A stretch of DNA of 64,000 bases from Clostridia bacterium (GTDB taxonomy: Bacteria; Bacillota; Clostridia; UMGS1883): positions 186,001 through 250,000 of the forward strand of contig JAFUOO010000011.1 of NCBI GenBank assembly GCA_017472685.1. Reading direction: 5' to 3'. Both the position numbers and the translations under genes were made by a program. This document shows, in pieces, positions 61,024 to 64,000 of this stretch (its first letter is position 1; every line of letters starts with the position of its first letter). The notes under the pieces were generated by a model. That model made no database searches. It was not told where the DNA came from and was given only the letters and a program-made list of their open reading frames with translations.

Positions 61024-61036
61024 ATCAACAAGATGT

Positions 61037-61065
61037 ATTATAGCACCAACGTTTGCACTTGTCAA
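61037..61065 (-). promoter_or_regulatory. Promoter of tRNA-Gly
   Basis: Perfect TTGACA (61060-61065, minus strand) and TATAAT (61037-61042) with a 17-bp spacer. Confidence 0.93.
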
Positions 61066-61070
61066 CACTT

Positions 61071-61110
61071 TTTTTCAAAAAGTTGAGACTTTTTGAAAAA
61101 TGCAGAATGA
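61071..61110. repeat. Inverted repeat with AATGCAGAATG tail (composite-repeat copy)
   Basis: TTTTTCAAAAAGT (61071-61083) is exactly complementary to 61088-61100 and is followed by TGCAGAATGAAGG, the word that also follows the palindrome at 54926-54962. Confidence 0.65.
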
Positions 61111-61114
61111 AGGA

Positions 61115-61145
61115 AAGAAGAACAAGGCAACGCCTTGTTCTTCTT
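61115..61145 (-). terminator. Terminator of the BNR-repeat enzyme gene
   Basis: AAGAAGAACAAGGC pairs perfectly over 14 bp with GCCTTGTTCTTCTT around AAC, 19 bases beyond the gene's stop codon. Confidence 0.8.
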
Positions 61146-61163
61146 GATTAATTATTATGCTTT

Positions 61164-64000
61164 TTATTCAGCTTCTAAAATTCTCATTGTGATATCATCC
61201 ACATACATTTCGCCATACTTTTCGTTGCCGATATTGAAAGTGATTGCATTGATGGGGTTATTATCCCAATCGAATGTGTCCTTGTCTACATAATCTTCTG
61301 TGTGAGTGATTTCTCTGTAGCCGTCGTGGATAGACATAGTGATTTTCTTTTCAGAGGGGCTTACCTTAACTGTGAAGTAGTAAAGAGAGCCTGCCATAAG
61401 AGCATCGTTATAGTCATGGATATAGAAGCCCTTTTCGGGGTCGAAGTAGCCAACACCCTTGTGGTAGTCTGCACGTTCAAGACCGTCAGTTTCCATATCT
61501 CTCGGGATACCGCCATGGAAAATGTGACTAAGAACATTGCCGTCAAACCAACGTGTTCTTCTTACATATCCGTTTGTGCCACGACCGTTTTCGTCCTGCC
61601 ACTGAACATTATGTCTGAACTGGAATGCGCAGGAGGAATCGGAAATGTTATTTGCGTAGCCGGGAATGTTGTTGGAAAGTGAGAAGCCGGCGTTTTCAGT
61701 GTTGTTCCAGCTGAGCTCGTTGATGTAGCGAATTGTGAACTTTAATTCAAAATCCTTGCCGTTTGTGTCGGGAAGAGCGTGAGACGCCATTACGCCGCCG
61801 TCTGCCTTGTGATAAAGGTGCAGGGCTGTGTTTCCGAAGGGTGCCTTGATGATGCCTGCGTAGCAGTCATCTGTAAACTCTTCGGCTCTGCCGTCGTAGT
61901 AGCGGTTGCCAACCCAACCGTTAAAGGTATCTTCATCACTATCAAGTATGAGTACATCGTCACCTTCATAGGTGAAGTTCTCCTTGAAAAGGTAACCGTC
62001 GCCAGCTGTACTCATTGTAAAAGGTGTAGCCATAATGGAGCTATAGGGATGCTCAATGCCCATATTCCAGCAAAGAAGCTTTACCTTGTCGCCTTCAGCG
62101 AAGGTTGCGGTGTACTCAATTTCGGGCTTGACCTCGTCGTCACCCATTCTTGAAAGAGAGCCGTCCTCGCGCTTGGGAGCACCAATAATGCCTGTCTGAG
62201 GAACGCTGCGAGCAGGAACGGTAATGTCACGTTCAAGATACACATCTATAAGAGTGTTGTCCTTGTCGTAGTGAGCAAGACCTGCAGTAACAGTGCCGTC
62301 ACCGATGGAGATGTTTGTAATATTGAACTTTGCTGTAATAGTTGCTTCGCCTGTGGGAAGTGCCTCAAGCTTTTCGCCATCCATGTAAAGAGCGGCGTCT
62401 GCGAACATTTCGGGGTCATCCTGTGTGATGAAGCCGTCAGCTGCGAAGTCTGTCATAATACCTGTTTTGTATTCGTAGTTCATCCAGTAACGGTATTCGC
62501 CCTGCATCCATAAAAGTCTGGGACCAAGGTTATTTCCGTCTTCATCCATTTTGTAGTTATAGATGGCATTGGGACGGGCATTACAAGCCTTGGAGTTTTC
62601 TGTTAATGCTTCTCTCTTTGTCCAGGTTGCGCCGTGGTCTTCACTTTCCCAACGGTAAATTTCGAACATATTGCCGTACTCGCCCATTGTGGGGATGGAA
62701 AGGTAGATAACATTTGCATCCTTTGCGTTGTGGTCAAGTGTTAAGCCGCCACTGTAGCAACGTTCCTGTGTTGCGTTTTCATGCCACCATTTGCCACCAT
62801 ATGTAAGGAAGGTTTTAACCCAGGTCTGAGTGTCACTATCCCAGCGTGCGTACCAGTAGTAGTGATGGCTTCTGGAGTTGCCGTCAACCTCGCCAACATA
62901 CCAGGTGGGAAGTGAGCCGTCTTCACCCGGAGGTGTTGCTGTAACGTCAACATAAACGATACAGGGCTCGCCCTTTTCGTTGTGCATAATATCCCATGTC
63001 CAGCCGCGGCGTTCTGCGTTGCCGCTTCGAGGGTTGAAGGACTGACCTGTCTGTTCGGAAGCATTAAATACTAAAAGCTCGGGATACTCGTCAACCAAAT
63101 CAACTGTTATGATACCCCACTGACCGTTTGTGCCGTTGGCACCCTGTGTGCGGTAGGATTGCTGGTTTTCAAAGGGAAGAGGCTGTAAGAGTCTGTCCTT
63201 TGCTGTGTAAAGGTTTTGGTCCTCGATATCGAGATAGATATAGTAGATATGGTTTCTCTTATCGTTGTCGGGGTGGTTTGCTGTGAATGTAATATAAATC
63301 TTGTTGCGGTCAAAGTCGTAGTCATACTTTGTGTAGGGTCTTCTACCGCTGTCAGTCTTACCACCGTCGCTCTTGGCATTGGGAGCATCGTTTCCGTCAT
63401 ATGTAGAGTAGCCGTAGGTTGTGTTGGCAAACTGTGTCTGATTCATAAGTGTTTCGCACTTGCCGTTTTCATCGGGCATGGAGAACTTTGCCAAAGTAGG
63501 CTTCCAGTGAACGCCTCTCCAGCCCATGTAGATAACATCGTTGCCGATGATGCCCATGTCGTCATGTACCATAAAGACGGAGGGGTAGGTTGCGTAGTAC
63601 ACGTTTGTGTCGTCGGGGGTTACGCTCTGACAAAGATAGAACTGCTCGTCATTCCATTCGGAAATGTCCTCGGGATTCTTTGTAACACGATAGTACACAT
63701 AAGCTTCGTTCGTGTGCATTGTGTAAACTGCCATAATTCTGCCGTCGGGAAGAATTACTACAGCAGGGTTGTTATGGTCGTCACTTTCGAGCTTTTCGTG
63801 AATAACAACTCTCTTGTATTCGTCAGTATCGTGGTTGTACTCGCCGATAACGATGTCGCCGCCGTCTTCAACCCAGCCCATGTAGGTCTTGTCGTGTTGG
63901 AAGGTGTAGCCATTATTTGAGGAGTATAAGCCACTTTCAAAACGGGTTGCCAGTTCGTCGCCGGGCTGAATGTGTGTACCCGAGGGCTCAACATACCAGT
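61164..64000 (-). CDS. Secreted BNR-repeat (BNR_4-type) polysaccharide enzyme, 5' end outside the window
   Basis: The frame stays open to the right edge of the window (WYVEPSGTHIQPGDELATRF and onward), so the start is missing. About 945 residues are visible. The first 450 form a beta-propeller with BNR_4-type features: KTYMGWVEDGGDIVIGEYNHDT, DDHNNPAVVILPDGRIMAVYT, and repeated SxDxGxTW-like turns such as ESEDHGATWTKRE. A linker beta domain and a C-terminal laminin-G-like module follow, ending in FNIGNEKYGEMYVDDITM. That module is also found twice in the GH16 protein. BNR_4 proteins include ulvan and rhamnogalacturonan lyases. The reaction here is undetermined. Confidence 0.82.
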   Translation of the reverse strand, partial: WYVEPSGTHIQPGDELATRFESGLYSSNNGYTFQHDKTYMGWVEDGGDIVIGEYNHDTDEYKRVVIHEKLESDDHNNPAVVILPDGRIMAVYTMHTNEAYVYYRVTKNPEDISEWNDEQFYLCQSVTPDDTNVYYATYPSVFMVHDDMGIIGNDVIYMGWRGVHWKPTLAKFSMPDENGKCETLMNQTQFANTTYGYSTYDGNDAPNAKSDGGKTDSGRRPYTKYDYDFDRNKIYITFTANHPDNDKRNHIYYIYLDIEDQNLYTAKDRLLQPLPFENQQSYRTQGANGTNGQWGIITVDLVDEYPELLVFNASEQTGQSFNPRSGNAERRGWTWDIMHNEKGEPCIVYVDVTATPPGEDGSLPTWYVGEVDGNSRSHHYYWYARWDSDTQTWVKTFLTYGGKWWHENATQERCYSGGLTLDHNAKDANVIYLSIPTMGEYGNMFEIYRWESEDHGATWTKREALTENSKACNARPNAIYNYKMDEDGNNLGPRLLWMQGEYRYWMNYEYKTGIMTDFAADGFITQDDPEMFADAALYMDGEKLEALPTGEATITAKFNITNISIGDGTVTAGLAHYDKDNTLIDVYLERDITVPARSVPQTGIIGAPKREDGSLSRMGDDEVKPEIEYTATFAEGDKVKLLCWNMGIEHPYSSIMATPFTMSTAGDGYLFKENFTYEGDDVLILDSDEDTFNGWVGNRYYDGRAEEFTDDCYAGIIKAPFGNTALHLYHKADGGVMASHALPDTNGKDFELKFTIRYINELSWNNTENAGFSLSNNIPGYANNISDSSCAFQFRHNVQWQDENGRGTNGYVRRTRWFDGNVLSHIFHGGIPRDMETDGLERADYHKGVGYFDPEKGFYIHDYNDALMAGSLYYFTVKVSPSEKKITMSIHDGYREITHTEDYVDKDTFDWDNNPINAITFNIGNEKYGEMYVDDITMRILEAE

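Noticed and set aside
63216-63920. 234-codon plus-strand ORF opposite the BNR enzyme
   Set aside because: Its valine/cysteine-rich composition is typical of the antisense of a coding gene, and the minus-strand frame has clear BNR repeats.
1-64000. CRISPR arrays or cas genes
   Set aside because: No evenly spaced direct repeats with unique spacers and no Cas motifs were seen on either strand.

Overview
The window looks like a chromosomal segment of an anaerobic, endospore-forming Clostridia species, probably an uncultured gut or rumen relative of the Oscillospirales or Christensenellales. The evidence is a gpr germination protease, the long Gram-positive type of SRP RNA with an Alu domain, strong Shine-Dalgarno sites before nearly every gene, the dnaX-ebfC-recR-yaaL cluster, and large secreted polysaccharide-degrading proteins. 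The exact taxon cannot be read from the sequence.

Bases 1 to about 20,300 form an AT-rich accessory region full of candidate phage-defence modules. In order these are: (a) the end of an unrecognised gene and a small membrane protein; (b) a three-gene operon of a GHKL-type ATPase, an unrecognised 288-residue protein and a DUF6339 protein, bracketed by two sister terminators; (c) a DUF6809 gene behind a short leader ORF; (d) an AAA ATPase plus RloB pair (AbiL/RloAB-like); (e) a ribbon-helix-helix protein and a SLOG-fold protein; (f) a single-gene NACHT/STAND-like NTPase; (g) an IS21-family insertion sequence; (h) a five-gene DpnII-type restriction-modification operon. That operon holds a Dam methylase with a fused helix-turn-helix and tandem palindromic operators, an HhH-GPD glycosylase-like protein, the DpnII nuclease, a second methylase, and an AAA_13/zinc-hook ATPase that may be an anticodon nuclease.

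The housekeeping gene pncB (20.4-21.6 kb) separates this from a complete type I system, hsdM-hsdS-hsdR (21.8-27.6 kb), which is bounded by a perfect 15-bp direct repeat.

From 27.6 to 42 kb lie secreted carbohydrate-active proteins: a GH16 beta-glucanase with an AbfB-like domain, a 1026-residue modular protein, and a 2136-residue PL11 rhamnogalacturonan lyase. A degV gene sits among them. A partial BNR-repeat enzyme closes the window (61.2-64 kb). Several of these proteins share accessory modules, suggesting one plant-polysaccharide programme.

The rest is core genome: an ABC transporter with two tandem DUF534-type binding proteins, trxA, trmL, ppx, gpr, tRNA-Ser with a duplicated 3' end, an OFA-family transporter, a MATE transporter, SRP RNA, dnaX, ebfC, recR, yaaL, addA, a charged-tail membrane protein, an XRE regulator and tRNA-Gly. 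Composite intergenic repeats (a perfect palindrome, a low-complexity AATAGTGAA-like stretch and a second hairpin) recur after the SRP RNA, after ebfC and near tRNA-Gly.
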